From NCBI RefSeq assembly GCF_006228385.1, contig NZ_CP039853.1, forward strand, positions 284,009 through 348,008: DNA of 64,000 bases. The letters run 5' to 3'. The notes under the pieces were generated by a model. That model saw only the letters and a program-made list of their open reading frames with translations. It was not told where the DNA came from and did no database searches. Position 1 is the first letter of the stretch. Every line of letters starts with the position of its first letter. Origin of the DNA: Salinimonas iocasae (lineage in GTDB: Bacteria; Pseudomonadota; Gammaproteobacteria; Enterobacterales; Alteromonadaceae). Of the stretch, positions 36,135-43,766 are shown piece after piece. Both the position numbers and the translations under genes were made by a program.

Positions 36135-36773
36135 CTAATAATGACCTTCTCCGACCAGCTCCATCACCTGCTCCAGCAATAGATGCTGCTTACCATTTAC
36201 TTCTTCCCACCTGACTCGACCACCTTCACTTCCCTTTGAGTGAATAGGGAATATGTCTGAGCTCACTCCTGAATCTTGTGGTACGGGGGTGTCATGGTGC
36301 CATGCGCACAGTGGCAGCACATACTTATGAGCGTCTGTAATGGTTCGCCCTCGGATATGATGGATTGATACCGGAGAGCCGGAGAAAGGCTGAATCAGAC
36401 CAGCATTGATGCAGCAGATACAGCCGAGCTGCCCTAATTTATCGTGAAGCGACATGTCAGATTTGGTGCGGGCTTTGCCTGCCATACCTTTAAACTTTAT
36501 GGGTTTATTGCGTGTTGGCGAATTAGGACCTTTCAGCTCAGCTCGCTCAATGGCTCTGGTACGTTGCGCCTTTGCCTGCGCTCTGGCCTTTTCCAACTGC
36601 TTATCTTTGTTGGCCAGTGCCTTTGCCCGCTGCCTTTCAGCAGTAGCACGTTGCTTCTCGCGCTGTTTGGCGCGGTATTCTGGACTGCGCTGCTTTTCTA
36701 TCTGGCGTTGACGCGCACGCTCCTGACTACGCTTTTGCTGTGCAAGCCGCTTCTCTATCTGAACATCTGTCAT
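36135..36773 (-). CDS. Ref-family RecA-dependent nuclease
   Basis: This 212-residue protein has a basic Gln/Arg/Lys-rich, disordered first half (about residues 5-95) and a C-terminal HNH-type domain. The domain shows LGCICCINAG (zinc Cys), SIHHIRGRT (catalytic His pair), PLCAWHHDTPVP and FPIHSKGSEGG. This order and the basic N-terminal tail match phage P1 Ref, which cuts DNA inside RecA-formed displacement loops. On a plasmid it could aid recombination after entry or in SOS conditions. A start at 36773 has GGGAGT upstream. Confidence 0.85.
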   Translation of the reverse strand: MTDVQIEKRLAQQKRSQERARQRQIEKQRSPEYRAKQREKQRATAERQRAKALANKDKQLEKARAQAKAQRTRAIERAELKGPNSPTRNKPIKFKGMAGKARTKSDMSLHDKLGQLGCICCINAGLIQPFSGSPVSIHHIRGRTITDAHKYVLPLCAWHHDTPVPQDSGVSSDIFPIHSKGSEGGRVRWEEVNGKQHLLLEQVMELVGEGHY

Positions 36774-36796
36774 TGGTGACTCCCGTTAAGGCCGGA

Positions 36797-36976
36797 TCAG
36801 ATGAATCCGGCGTAACGGGCCATGCCAAGCTGTTCCATGATGGTGTCGCCGGCAAACATTTTGCGTACATCGGAAACTTGCTCTTTAGTTTAAGGGGTAC
36901 CCAAGTACTCGCATCCACCATCTTCATTTCAGATGAGAGCGGTAGTTCCGTTTGAAAGGGCTGGGAAAGTATTCAT
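36797..36976 (-). pseudogene. Small plasmid gene with two in-frame stop codons
   Basis: From ATG 36976 one frame reads MNTFPALSNGTTALI-stop(TGA)-NEDGGCEYLGTP-stop(TAA)-TKEQVSDVRKMFAGDTIMEQ, then LGMARYAGFI and a final TGA at 36797. The three pieces are in the same frame and read like one protein of about 59 residues. A good copy of the shared upstream motif is still present at 37007-37040. It appears to be a gene killed by two nonsense mutations. Confidence 0.65.
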
Positions 36977-37006
36977 TTGTGTGATTCCTAAGTGTGCTTT
37001 GAACTT

Positions 37007-37040
37007 AGGACTAACGTGCTATATGCAGGTGAGTTTGCAA
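37007..37040 (-). promoter_or_regulatory. Shared upstream motif (decayed gene 36797-36976)
   Basis: On the minus strand TTGCAA is followed 19 nt after the first T by TAGCACGTTAGTCC. Confidence 0.55.
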
Positions 37041-37213
37041 TTCAAAGAGAATCAAATCTCTGCACCATACAACTTGCTACCACCACTCCACGATTTAAAA
37101 TAGTTCTTTACAAGATGGCTTTCAGCTACTATTGTTACAGACAATAACACCCCTCCCGCTACCCATCAGAACAGCGCCCTGCGAGGGGTTCGTTGTTTCT
37201 GGAGCTTATAAAA
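37041..37213. other. Upstream region of the Abi gene
   Basis: About 170 bp between the motif and the plus-strand Abi gene. It should contain that gene's promoter. No boxes can be assigned with confidence. Confidence 0.35.
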
Positions 37214-38113
37214 ATGGATTTTCGGAAATCACCTACCACCTTTGAAGAGCAACTTTCAAAACTGGAAAGTCGCGGCTTAATCATTTCAGACAGAGCAAGT
37301 GCGAAACACTATTTATCTCACATTAATTACTACAGATTTGGTGTATACGCTTGGTATTTTCTAGAGAATAAACAGAATCATACGTTCTATGAAGGGACTC
37401 GATTTGAAGACGTATTACAAACATATGTCTTTGACCGTGAATTACGCATATTGATTTTGGAGGCTGTGGAAAGAATAGAGGTTTCACTGAGGACTAGCTG
37501 GGCATACAACTTTTCTCATATAAATGGGCCTCACGGACATTTAAACCCTAGAAACTTCAACTTTGGCAAAGGTAAAACTCATTTACAATTTCTTTCCACT
37601 TTATTAAGCGAGCTTAATCGGACTAAAGAGTCTTATATTAAAGAGCAGATGCAAAAGTATAACGAAGCCACTCCTGCTATTTGGATATGTTGCGAAGTAA
37701 TGAGCTTTGGTTCGTTATCCAAAGCATTCTCTTCAACTAGAAACCTCGAAATTCTAAAGTTAATATCGCAAGAATATAACCTCAACCATGAAGTTTTAAA
37801 GTCCTTTCTTCATCACCTTACAGTAGTAAGAAACATTTGTGCACATCACTCAAGACTTTGGAACAGAAACTTGCAATTTCAGCTAAAAATCCCAACAAAT
37901 GGGGACAGAAGTTTCATAAAAGCATTTACTAAATGTGATAAAAATAAACTTTATAATACTTTAGTTATGTTGAGCTATTTATTACGCAAGGTTAGCCCAG
38001 ACACTTCTTGGGCTGAAAGACTGAAAGGGTTAGTTAGTGAATATCCCGCTATAGATCCATCTCATATAGGCTTCCCAAAGCAGTATAACGATTTTGATTT
38101 TTGGAATAATTAG
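37214..38113 (+). CDS. Abi_2 (AbiD/AbiF-like) abortive infection protein
   Basis: From ATG 37214 (GGAG 9 nt upstream) this is a 299-residue protein. It has the Abi_2 layout: KSPTTFEEQLSKLESRGLII, then YYRFGVYAWYF, FDRELRILILEAVERIEVSLRT, and the C-terminal HEPN-type motif RNICAHHSRLWNR (R-x4-H). HEPN residues suggest RNase activity triggered by phage infection. It is a lone gene, close to the CRISPR system, and probably adds to plasmid-encoded phage defence. Confidence 0.85.
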   Translation: MDFRKSPTTFEEQLSKLESRGLIISDRASAKHYLSHINYYRFGVYAWYFLENKQNHTFYEGTRFEDVLQTYVFDRELRILILEAVERIEVSLRTSWAYNFSHINGPHGHLNPRNFNFGKGKTHLQFLSTLLSELNRTKESYIKEQMQKYNEATPAIWICCEVMSFGSLSKAFSSTRNLEILKLISQEYNLNHEVLKSFLHHLTVVRNICAHHSRLWNRNLQFQLKIPTNGDRSFIKAFTKCDKNKLYNTLVMLSYLLRKVSPDTSWAERLKGLVSEYPAIDPSHIGFPKQYNDFDFWNN

Positions 38114-38128
38114 TTGAAATACCTTTAA

Positions 38129-38158
38129 GACGCCTAAAGCGATAGCGTAAGGGGGCTG
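38129..38158 (+). repeat. GCGATAGCG stem-loop, copy 4 (weak stem)
   Basis: GCCTAAAGCGATAGCGTAAGGGGGC. The core loop is kept but the arms pair poorly. It lies just after the Abi gene stop. Confidence 0.45.
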
Positions 38159-38176
38159 GCGGGAAATTCAGGTACA

Positions 38177-38200
38177 AAAAAAGCGCCTATTGGCGCTTCT
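38177..38200 (-). terminator. Hairpin downstream of small membrane-protein operon
   Basis: AAGCGCC-TATT-GGCGCTT with an A-tract on the left (T-tract on the minus strand), directly after the stop of the 45-residue protein. Confidence 0.75.
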
Positions 38201-38338
38201 TCAATCGTGCATGTGTTTACGGCCCCACTCTTCCAACTTATGTCGCTGAGAGTATATAAACGAAAAGATAGCTGTTCCGGCAACTGAAAGTGCTAAAAGC
38301 AACCACCAAAAGTTCGATGTATCGACAGTGATTTCCAT
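38201..38338 (-). CDS. 45-residue single-pass membrane protein
   Basis: MEITVDTSNFWWLLLALSVA, then GTAIFSFIYSQRHKLEEWGRKH and a short end. AGGAGGT lies 5 nt before the ATG, an unusually strong RBS for a frame this short. One membrane segment is followed by a basic/acidic cytosolic tail. It lies 8 nt downstream of the 67-residue gene and ends at a terminator, so it is the last gene of that operon. Function unknown. Confidence 0.65.
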   Translation of the reverse strand: MEITVDTSNFWWLLLALSVAGTAIFSFIYSQRHKLEEWGRKHMHD

Positions 38339-38346
38339 GCTACCTC

Positions 38347-38550
38347 CTAGACCTTAAAAGCCACAACCAGCACGAAAGAGGCTGCGACCATTCCTAAACC
38401 TAAGAAGGATAGTACAACAGAAAGTTGCAGCAGTGCAACTGACTGGTCTACCACCAGCGCCGAGCCGCTAAGGCCAAGCGCGAACAAACCCAGACCTAAG
38501 TCTTTGAGAACGTCTTTAAGCCAAGTCAAGATAGCGCGAGATAAAGTCAT
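38347..38550 (-). CDS. 67-residue two-pass membrane protein
   Basis: An amphipathic N-terminus (MTLSRAILTWLKDVLKDLG) is followed by two hydrophobic segments (LGLFALGLSGSALVV and LQLSVVLSFLGLGMVAASFVLVV). RBS AAGGGGGAAG. A strong copy of the shared upstream motif lies at 38581-38613. With the 45-residue gene it forms a two-gene membrane module. No family was recognised. Confidence 0.65.
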   Translation of the reverse strand: MTLSRAILTWLKDVLKDLGLGLFALGLSGSALVVDQSVALLQLSVVLSFLGLGMVAASFVLVVAFKV

Positions 38551-38580
38551 ATGGCTTCCCCCTTTTTGTTAATGTTCATG

Positions 38581-38613
38581 GGGTTAACGTGTCACGATGC
38601 TGACATTACACAA
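38581..38613 (-). promoter_or_regulatory. Shared upstream motif (small membrane operon)
   Basis: On the minus strand TTGTGT is followed 19 nt after the first T by TGACACGTTAACCCC, one of the clearest copies. Confidence 0.6.
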
Positions 38614-38860
38614 ATAGGAAGGAAGCTATGGAAGATGCGCTTTATGCAGCGCTGAGCAAGCCGAAAATTCTTGTTTCGGTGAGACCTATCAAAGGACACT
38701 TAACTTTTTTCTGTGTAACTATTTTGAAACAACAATTTTTTTCTATTTTTTTATCTAAAGGGTGAAAAAATTTTGTTGGTTTGAGTTCGCATAAGTGAAT
38801 AAATTTCCATCACCACAATGCAATGTTGCTTGTCGGAATACTAATGTAAAAGGAACTTTT
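38614..38860. other. AT-rich upstream region of exported-protein cassette
   Basis: About 250 bp with long T runs, as upstream of the phospholipase-like gene. The promoter of the plus-strand cassette is expected here. Confidence 0.35.
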
Positions 38861-39691
38861 ATGCGTTTAAGATTTAAACACCTCATATATCTAGTTTGTT
38901 TTATTGCATTTCAATCACAGGCTAAACTAGTCGACTGCAAAAGCTGCAATACTACTACTGATTTTCTCAATAATGCTAAAGCTAATGCTCAGCTTATTTC
39001 CGGAACCAGTTATATCTATGTCAGTAATACAAACACGGAGGTTATCAAAAAATTTAGAGTAAGATATGAAGCAGGTAACCCCAGTTACGGTGAGCCGTCT
39101 GTGTTTATTGTTGGCGAAGTGGCAGTAGATAATACTTCTTATTACACATTCAAAGACGCGATGGGGGTCAAACGCTCAGTAACAAGCTTTGTGGATACTT
39201 CTAAAGATATACCAGGTGACATAGCTGATAGCGCTTGGAAAATGCCTGCTAACAGCTTGGCGCAGAATCAAGTCATCAATTACTATAGAGATAATCAAAC
39301 TTGGAATGAGATGGTAGGTAACTATTTTGGTTCTTTACTCTCAGTCTTCGGGACCTTAGTGAATGTAAATTTAACTATAACTGTGAAGTTCGCTGATGGA
39401 TCTAATGCCGACTTTGCTTTAACAGGTATTGACCATGAAGGGAAACTACGCTTCAAGTTTTTGAAGGGCACGGATAAACTTGGAAATACAATTGGTTCAA
39501 AGAGCTCTGACCTAGAAGGTCTTTTCAAAACAGACAAGTCTACCTTCCAACTTTATAACGGCGCTGCTAATCGTCATAACTATATTATTACGGGCGTCAG
39601 CACTTCAACTATTCCGAATGGTAGTGTGACAATCATAGATTGTCATATGGATACAGTTACAAAGCGGGTTACCTGTAAAAGAAAATCGTAA
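38861..39691 (+). CDS. Exported protein sharing N-terminal region with the phospholipase-like protein
   Basis: From ATG 38861 (SD AAAGGAA) this is a 276-residue protein with a signal peptide to about residue 21 (FIAFQSQA). CKSC (26-29) follows, then TTTDFLNNAK and a strand-rich part with KKFRVRYEAG. The same order and spacing, CxxC then TDF then a strand ending in YE, occurs in the exported phospholipase-like protein at 21785. The C-terminal 150 residues (from DNQTWNEMVGNY) are unrelated to phospholipase and contain a hydrophobic stretch and a final Cys pair (IIDCHMD, RVTCKRK). Its function is unknown. I infer an effector with a different activity. Confidence 0.7.
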   Translation: MRLRFKHLIYLVCFIAFQSQAKLVDCKSCNTTTDFLNNAKANAQLISGTSYIYVSNTNTEVIKKFRVRYEAGNPSYGEPSVFIVGEVAVDNTSYYTFKDAMGVKRSVTSFVDTSKDIPGDIADSAWKMPANSLAQNQVINYYRDNQTWNEMVGNYFGSLLSVFGTLVNVNLTITVKFADGSNADFALTGIDHEGKLRFKFLKGTDKLGNTIGSKSSDLEGLFKTDKSTFQLYNGAANRHNYIITGVSTSTIPNGSVTIIDCHMDTVTKRVTCKRKS

Positions 39692-39717
39692 ACAGCGCTT
39701 AAAAAGGTTTGAATACT

Positions 39718-39915
39718 ATGGATATAAATTTGACCACGATAGGCTATATAAATCTTCTTAGTATGCTTTTGTCGCTTCTTACTGTAATAAGTTTGAAAAC
39801 GAAGTTTAAAAATGCATCACTTGTTGGCTTTTATACCGTCGCTCTAAACTTGCTGACTCTTGTCGGGGGTTGGATTTATTTTTTATATAAAATAAAGTCA
39901 CCTAATAAAGTTTAA
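39718..39915 (+). CDS. Small membrane protein, candidate immunity partner
   Basis: From ATG 39718 (AAGG upstream) this is a 65-residue protein with two membrane segments (IGYINLLSMLLSLLTVISL and VGFYTVALNLLTLVGGWIYFLY). It lies 26 nt after the exported protein and ends in a hairpin. The arrangement mirrors 21785-22986. Confidence 0.6.
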   Translation: MDINLTTIGYINLLSMLLSLLTVISLKTKFKNASLVGFYTVALNLLTLVGGWIYFLYKIKSPNKV

Positions 39916-39942
39916 ACAAGGGAAGCTTATGCTTCCCTTGTT
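39915..39942 (+). terminator. Hairpin after the exported-protein cassette
   Basis: AACAAGGGAAGC-TTAT-GCTTCCCTTGTT, a 12-bp perfect stem, directly follows the small membrane gene. Confidence 0.7.
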
Positions 39943-39967
39943 ATACGAAATTTTTAGTTTTGAATTC

Positions 39968-39998
39968 TCGCCCCGGCAGCGATAGCGAATCGGGGCCC
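39968..39998 (+). repeat. GCGATAGCG stem-loop, copy 5
   Basis: GCCCCGGCAGCGATAGCGAA with CGGGGCC pairing back. Strong GC stem, same loop as the other copies. Confidence 0.65.
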
Positions 39999-40065
39999 CT
40001 GGGGCTTGCAAGGTGACCACTTACAGGAAGTCGATCACCTTGTGGAAGTTCGATATTGAATTGGT

Positions 40066-40836
40066 TTAGGCGTCGTCTTTTTTGCCTGAGTAACCAAATG
40101 CGGCCCAAACATCTGGTATAGGATGGATAGGATTTAACTCACCCTGCTCAAGGTCAAAAAAGCCGCCCTGATAGTTTACCTTGCCATGCCTGAGCATCTG
40201 CCAGACAAGATTGGCCATGTAGAACGCTGTGGTATGGTTAACACCAAAATCCTGTCTACGGATGGATTCAGCGTGGCTGCATGACGGTGCCGATTCTTCG
40301 GGGCTATCAAGCAGCAGGTCGCCATACAGATCGTAAAGATTAGGCAAGCGGCTTTGTGACCTGCGACCCAAATGCCCCATAATGACCTGTCCGGTCTTTG
40401 CTCCATTACCACCATCTATCCAGAGTGTATCGCCCCCATAAAAATCCTGAGAGGCTTTACCTAAGCTGTGTCTTGCTTGGGCACTGTCTAAGCATGTCAT
40501 TACAATGTCAGCCCGTCCGGACGGTTTCATATCATGAGCCACCGCGTGTGATTTCCAGTTGGTGCCAAAACCCATATTGATACGGTTAACAAGCACATCA
40601 GCCTTATTCATTCCAATGTCCATAGGCCAGAAATTTTGCCGACCTACATTGGTTTCGCTGACGGTATCGGGATCATATACATGCACCTGCAAGGGGCAGT
40701 CTTCGCCACCGACCATGCGTAGCAGATAGTTTATTTGTGCAAGGTAGCTAAGCAAGTAGCTGCCTGTGCCACCGGCACCGATGACAGTGATTCTCACGGT
40801 TTTATTAAAAAATGAAGTAGGAGTGATAAAGCTCAT
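40066..40836 (-). CDS. PRTRC system ThiF-family protein
   Basis: Start chosen at ATG 40836 (MSFITPTSFFNKTVRITVIGAG...) because it overlaps the stop of protein B (TAATG) and has GGAA upstream. The 256-residue protein has the ThiF/E1 nucleotide-binding fold: VIGAGGTGSYLLSYLAQ (Rossmann loop), HVYDPDTVSETNVGRQNFWPMDIGMNKADVL (adenylation motif) and IVMTCLDSAQARHSL. The role in the PRTRC system is unknown. The ThiF family adenylates ubiquitin-like C-termini. Confidence 0.88.
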   Translation of the reverse strand: MSFITPTSFFNKTVRITVIGAGGTGSYLLSYLAQINYLLRMVGGEDCPLQVHVYDPDTVSETNVGRQNFWPMDIGMNKADVLVNRINMGFGTNWKSHAVAHDMKPSGRADIVMTCLDSAQARHSLGKASQDFYGGDTLWIDGGNGAKTGQVIMGHLGRRSQSRLPNLYDLYGDLLLDSPEESAPSCSHAESIRRQDFGVNHTTAFYMANLVWQMLRHGKVNYQGGFFDLEQGELNPIHPIPDVWAAFGYSGKKDDA

Positions 40837-41603
40837 TAACGGATTCCTTGTGCGTGTTTGGTCAGCCATTCACCGAACGTACCGGCGAAGTGCATTTCCC
40901 CTGCTTTTACTTGGGCATCGGCCTTTTCTTTATCTTGCCAGAACTGCACATGTTGGCGATTATCGAGGTAGTAAGAACGAAAGCGGTTAGTTCTATAATT
41001 AGTGTGAGTAAAATAAGAATCGAATAAGGTGTCTTCCATTTCATTTAACGTTGTGAAATCTCTTTTTGCAGGAACCCTTGCGCCCCCCTGACATAATGAG
41101 CCGCCACTGATATTCATCAGCGGTGCATGATATAGCTTTGTCTGAGTGGATGGACGCTGATTGGTCGCTTTGGCATAAACGGTCAAAGCACTGAAATTAC
41201 TCCCAGGATTAACAGCAAAAACCAGACTCGGCCACCAAACCTTTAACGGTGTTTGTTTGCCGACATTGAACCACATATCGCGCTTTTGTTTGGGGGTGTG
41301 CCATACCAGCAAGTTGGGGGTGTCCACCAGCACATTATCGGGTGCAATCAGTGACCTTAAATCAACCTTTGCAGGCTGATTAACGCTTTTGTTGGCTCTG
41401 CGAGAGATTGTGCGCCGGATATTGGCTATGTCGGTCAAGCGCCCTGCTTGCATCTGACCATTTTTTATATCATGGATAGTGGCATATTGGCTGGTGGAGT
41501 CTTGGTAATTGTCGTCGTGCCCGTATAAAACGATAGCCTTTTGAGGAACGGGCACCTCAGCCTGTGGTTTAAGATTCGGTTTGTGCGCCATAGGGTTTAG
41601 CAT
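40836..41603 (-). CDS. PRTRC system protein B
   Basis: This 255-residue protein matches PRTRC protein B in position and content: QKAIVLYGHDDNYQDSTSQYATIHDIKNGQMQAGRLT at the N-terminus and NISGGSLCQGGARVP in the middle. It overlaps the F stop by 35 nt and the ThiF start by 1 nt. A GGAGT RBS supports ATG 41603. The biochemical role is unknown. Confidence 0.85.
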   Translation of the reverse strand: MLNPMAHKPNLKPQAEVPVPQKAIVLYGHDDNYQDSTSQYATIHDIKNGQMQAGRLTDIANIRRTISRRANKSVNQPAKVDLRSLIAPDNVLVDTPNLLVWHTPKQKRDMWFNVGKQTPLKVWWPSLVFAVNPGSNFSALTVYAKATNQRPSTQTKLYHAPLMNISGGSLCQGGARVPAKRDFTTLNEMEDTLFDSYFTHTNYRTNRFRSYYLDNRQHVQFWQDKEKADAQVKAGEMHFAGTFGEWLTKHAQGIR

Positions 41604-42948
41604 TGTACGACTCCATGATGGTTTCTAAATAGTTCATTAACCACCAGCCGATAAGGTAACGCTGTGCTTTTTCGACCCAATCTGAGTCAGTCCAGTCAGC
41701 TTCAAAGATGCACTGTTCGCAGGTTTCCATTTGATATTGAGCGTGTTCATTGATGAGTTGTTTCGTTCTGTAACAAGCATCGATTGAGGGCATTGAATAT
41801 AGCAACCCTACGCCAAAATCTTCTATATCAGTTAGCGACTCAAGTGCGTCTCCCCCTTGCGGCAGGTGCTCTTGAATTACCGTGGCAACAGCGATTAGCT
41901 TGTCCACCACTACGGTATGCTGACAATGTGGCGAACTGCGCCAGTCCTGCAAATCCTGAAGAAACACTTCATCAATTTCGCCGCCGGTATAGTCAGTACC
42001 GGACTGAAGGACGATTTTCATTAGTGATTCGGACGCGCTTTCTCTGTAGGATTGCAAAAAATCACCTGTTTCGCCCTCAGTCTCATCAAAGTCTCCATCT
42101 GGAATATCCGTTAAGTCCATCATGTGCATATCAAACATCATTGATGTTAAATCACTTATCGCATCACCCATAATGTGCTTTAGCTGGCGAAACCACTGTG
42201 AAAATGAATCAAGCTTCCAAGCATCTTGCTTAGCATAAGTTTCAAGCTGTAAAGCCTGTTCAGTTGTCAAAGTAATATAATCGTCTGTCCAGTCATGACA
42301 GCCAAAGGCATGAGGTACGGGTGTGGTTTCACACTGACAGGCTATATGAAGTGCTATAGCTGCTAAGAACTTGCGTGTTTTGGGATCTAATTTTTCAGCG
42401 TATAACAAAAAACAAGAAACCGGCTCAGTTGTCTCGATTGAAACGCAACTGGTGGGGGCGGTTTCAGAAATTTCGCCATAAAAGCCGCTCTCATTTCTAT
42501 CAAACAACCCAATGCTAACGTTATCGTATCTGAAAGCTGGTACTTCACCTGTCAATGTTTCAATGGCCTGTGGAACCATTGCAATACTGTCCAGCAATGC
42601 GTTTTGCACTTTTCTAAGGGATTGTCTTGCTGCTTCAAAAACATCGTTTTGCAATGCATCAAAATCGCTGTCTTTTTTTAGCGTATTTAGCAGAGCAATA
42701 GCTTCATCATGACTGGTGTGGGAAACCTCAAAGTAAGGCTTTAAGTAAGATTCAATCGCGTTGAGGTTCTCAAGCAGTGGGGAGCAACCTTCAACTGGTG
42801 CCAATACGTGCTGTGCGTCACTATCAAACGTTATTTGCTGCCCCACCAGCTCATAACCGAACGGCCTTACATCAGGCAGACTCGGTATGGTGAGGGGCTT
42901 TTCTGCGAAGTTGGTATCTGCTCTAGGGCGCTCAACGGTAACTGACAT
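41569..42948 (-). CDS. PRTRC system protein F
   Basis: This 459-residue soluble acidic protein (MSVTVERPRADTNFAEKPLT...) is in the position and size range of PRTRC protein F and is rich in Cys and Trp in its C-terminal third (CEQCIFEADWTDSDWVEKAQRYLIGWWL). RBS AAAGGAA. It overlaps the small frame at 42867-43073 by 82 nt. Assigned by synteny and pattern. Confidence 0.75.
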   Translation of the reverse strand: MSVTVERPRADTNFAEKPLTIPSLPDVRPFGYELVGQQITFDSDAQHVLAPVEGCSPLLENLNAIESYLKPYFEVSHTSHDEAIALLNTLKKDSDFDALQNDVFEAARQSLRKVQNALLDSIAMVPQAIETLTGEVPAFRYDNVSIGLFDRNESGFYGEISETAPTSCVSIETTEPVSCFLLYAEKLDPKTRKFLAAIALHIACQCETTPVPHAFGCHDWTDDYITLTTEQALQLETYAKQDAWKLDSFSQWFRQLKHIMGDAISDLTSMMFDMHMMDLTDIPDGDFDETEGETGDFLQSYRESASESLMKIVLQSGTDYTGGEIDEVFLQDLQDWRSSPHCQHTVVVDKLIAVATVIQEHLPQGGDALESLTDIEDFGVGLLYSMPSIDACYRTKQLINEHAQYQMETCEQCIFEADWTDSDWVEKAQRYLIGWWLMNYLETIMESYNAKPYGAQTES

Positions 42949-43073
42949 CGACGTTTTTCCTTTAGTTCCATTCGAATGAACTGATGCTCATGGAAAGCTG
43001 CGTTGTCACTTTCCAGCGCGGTTTGCCACGCTTGAAAGGCGGTGGCTGGCCCATTAGCATCAGATTTAGCCAT
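42867..43073 (-). CDS. Possible overlapping small gene between PRTRC C and F
   Basis: A 68-codon frame starts at ATG 43073, overlapping the stop of protein C. Its first half (MAKSDANGPATAFQAWQTAL, then ESDNAAFHEHQFIRMELKEKRR) reads like a real helical protein and fills the only gap between C and F. The second half overlaps the start of F. It may be an undescribed PRTRC-linked gene. Confidence 0.45.
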   Translation of the reverse strand: MAKSDANGPATAFQAWQTALESDNAAFHEHQFIRMELKEKRRCQLPLSALEQIPTSQKSPSPYRVCLM

Positions 43074-43290
43074 TGCTGTTAGGTGGCAGCTTAGGCAGGT
43101 TGTAAACAATGCGGTCGTCCTCAACAACACCATCGTCCTCATAAATCTTACCGAACCGGAAAAACGAATAGTTTTTTCGAATGGCTTTGATGCTTTCTTC
43201 AAATGTTGCATTCGGACACTCGCAGTCAACTTCCAGAGAACCTAATTTGAAAACCCGTTTAAGCGGCGTGCTTTGAATAAATGCTGTCAT
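43066..43290 (-). CDS. PRTRC system protein C
   Basis: This 74-residue protein (MTAFIQSTPLKRVFKLGSLEVD, then C-CPNATFEESIKAIRKNY) has the size and pattern of PRTRC protein C, with a short strand-rich N-terminus, a Cys pair and P-LPPN at the end. AGGAG precedes the start. It is 14 nt after protein E. Confidence 0.82.
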   Translation of the reverse strand: MTAFIQSTPLKRVFKLGSLEVDCECPNATFEESIKAIRKNYSFFRFGKIYEDDGVVEDDRIVYNLPKLPPNSNG

Positions 43291-43304
43291 GGTCTTTGCT
43301 CCTG

Positions 43305-43715
43305 TTAATCTAAATCTAAATCTGCAATGGATGATGCGGCTGGCGTGTCGGTAGGCTGTGCGTCCTCTCCAAGAGCCTCACTTACCGGATCAGTTGGTTC
43401 TTCTTGCTTGGCAGGGGCGCTGGCATTCGCCATGCTTTGCGTGGCCTGTGCGGTATTGGCTTTTAAAGTGGTGTCCACGTAGCTTTCAGAGAAGGTATTC
43501 AGATGATTGATGAAACCATCATCCAAATCGGCGGCGCTGGCAGTTAATTTCAATGGCTGAGTCAAAGCTGCGCGTAATTTCGGATCGGCGGCATCACCAA
43601 TATTGTTTTCAGTCATTACCACGACATTCAGCTTGCCGTTACCACCATCTTGAACGCAGAGTGATAATTGTTTCAGATTGGCTTTATGAATCAGTTGTGA
43701 CAGTTCAGTAAACAT
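43305..43715 (-). CDS. PRTRC system protein E
   Basis: This 136-residue protein starts MFTELSQLIHKANLKQLSLC, with LNVVVMTENN and a Pro/Ala/Thr-rich acidic tail (KQEEPTDPVSEALGEDAQPT). This is the E-type layout: a small folded N-terminal domain followed by a disordered tail. RBS AAGGAA. It lies 51 nt after ParB, as usual in these operons. Confidence 0.8.
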   Translation of the reverse strand: MFTELSQLIHKANLKQLSLCVQDGGNGKLNVVVMTENNIGDAADPKLRAALTQPLKLTASAADLDDGFINHLNTFSESYVDTTLKANTAQATQSMANASAPAKQEEPTDPVSEALGEDAQPTDTPAASSIADLDLD

Positions 43716-43766
43716 TACTATTCCTTTTTAAAGTTTGGCGGGGGGTGACTCCCCCGCCTGTATTCG

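Noticed and set aside
36727..36927. 66-codon minus-strand frame overlapping the Ref start
   Set aside because: It is a different frame of the decayed small gene at 36797-36976, whose own frame has better composition and an upstream motif.
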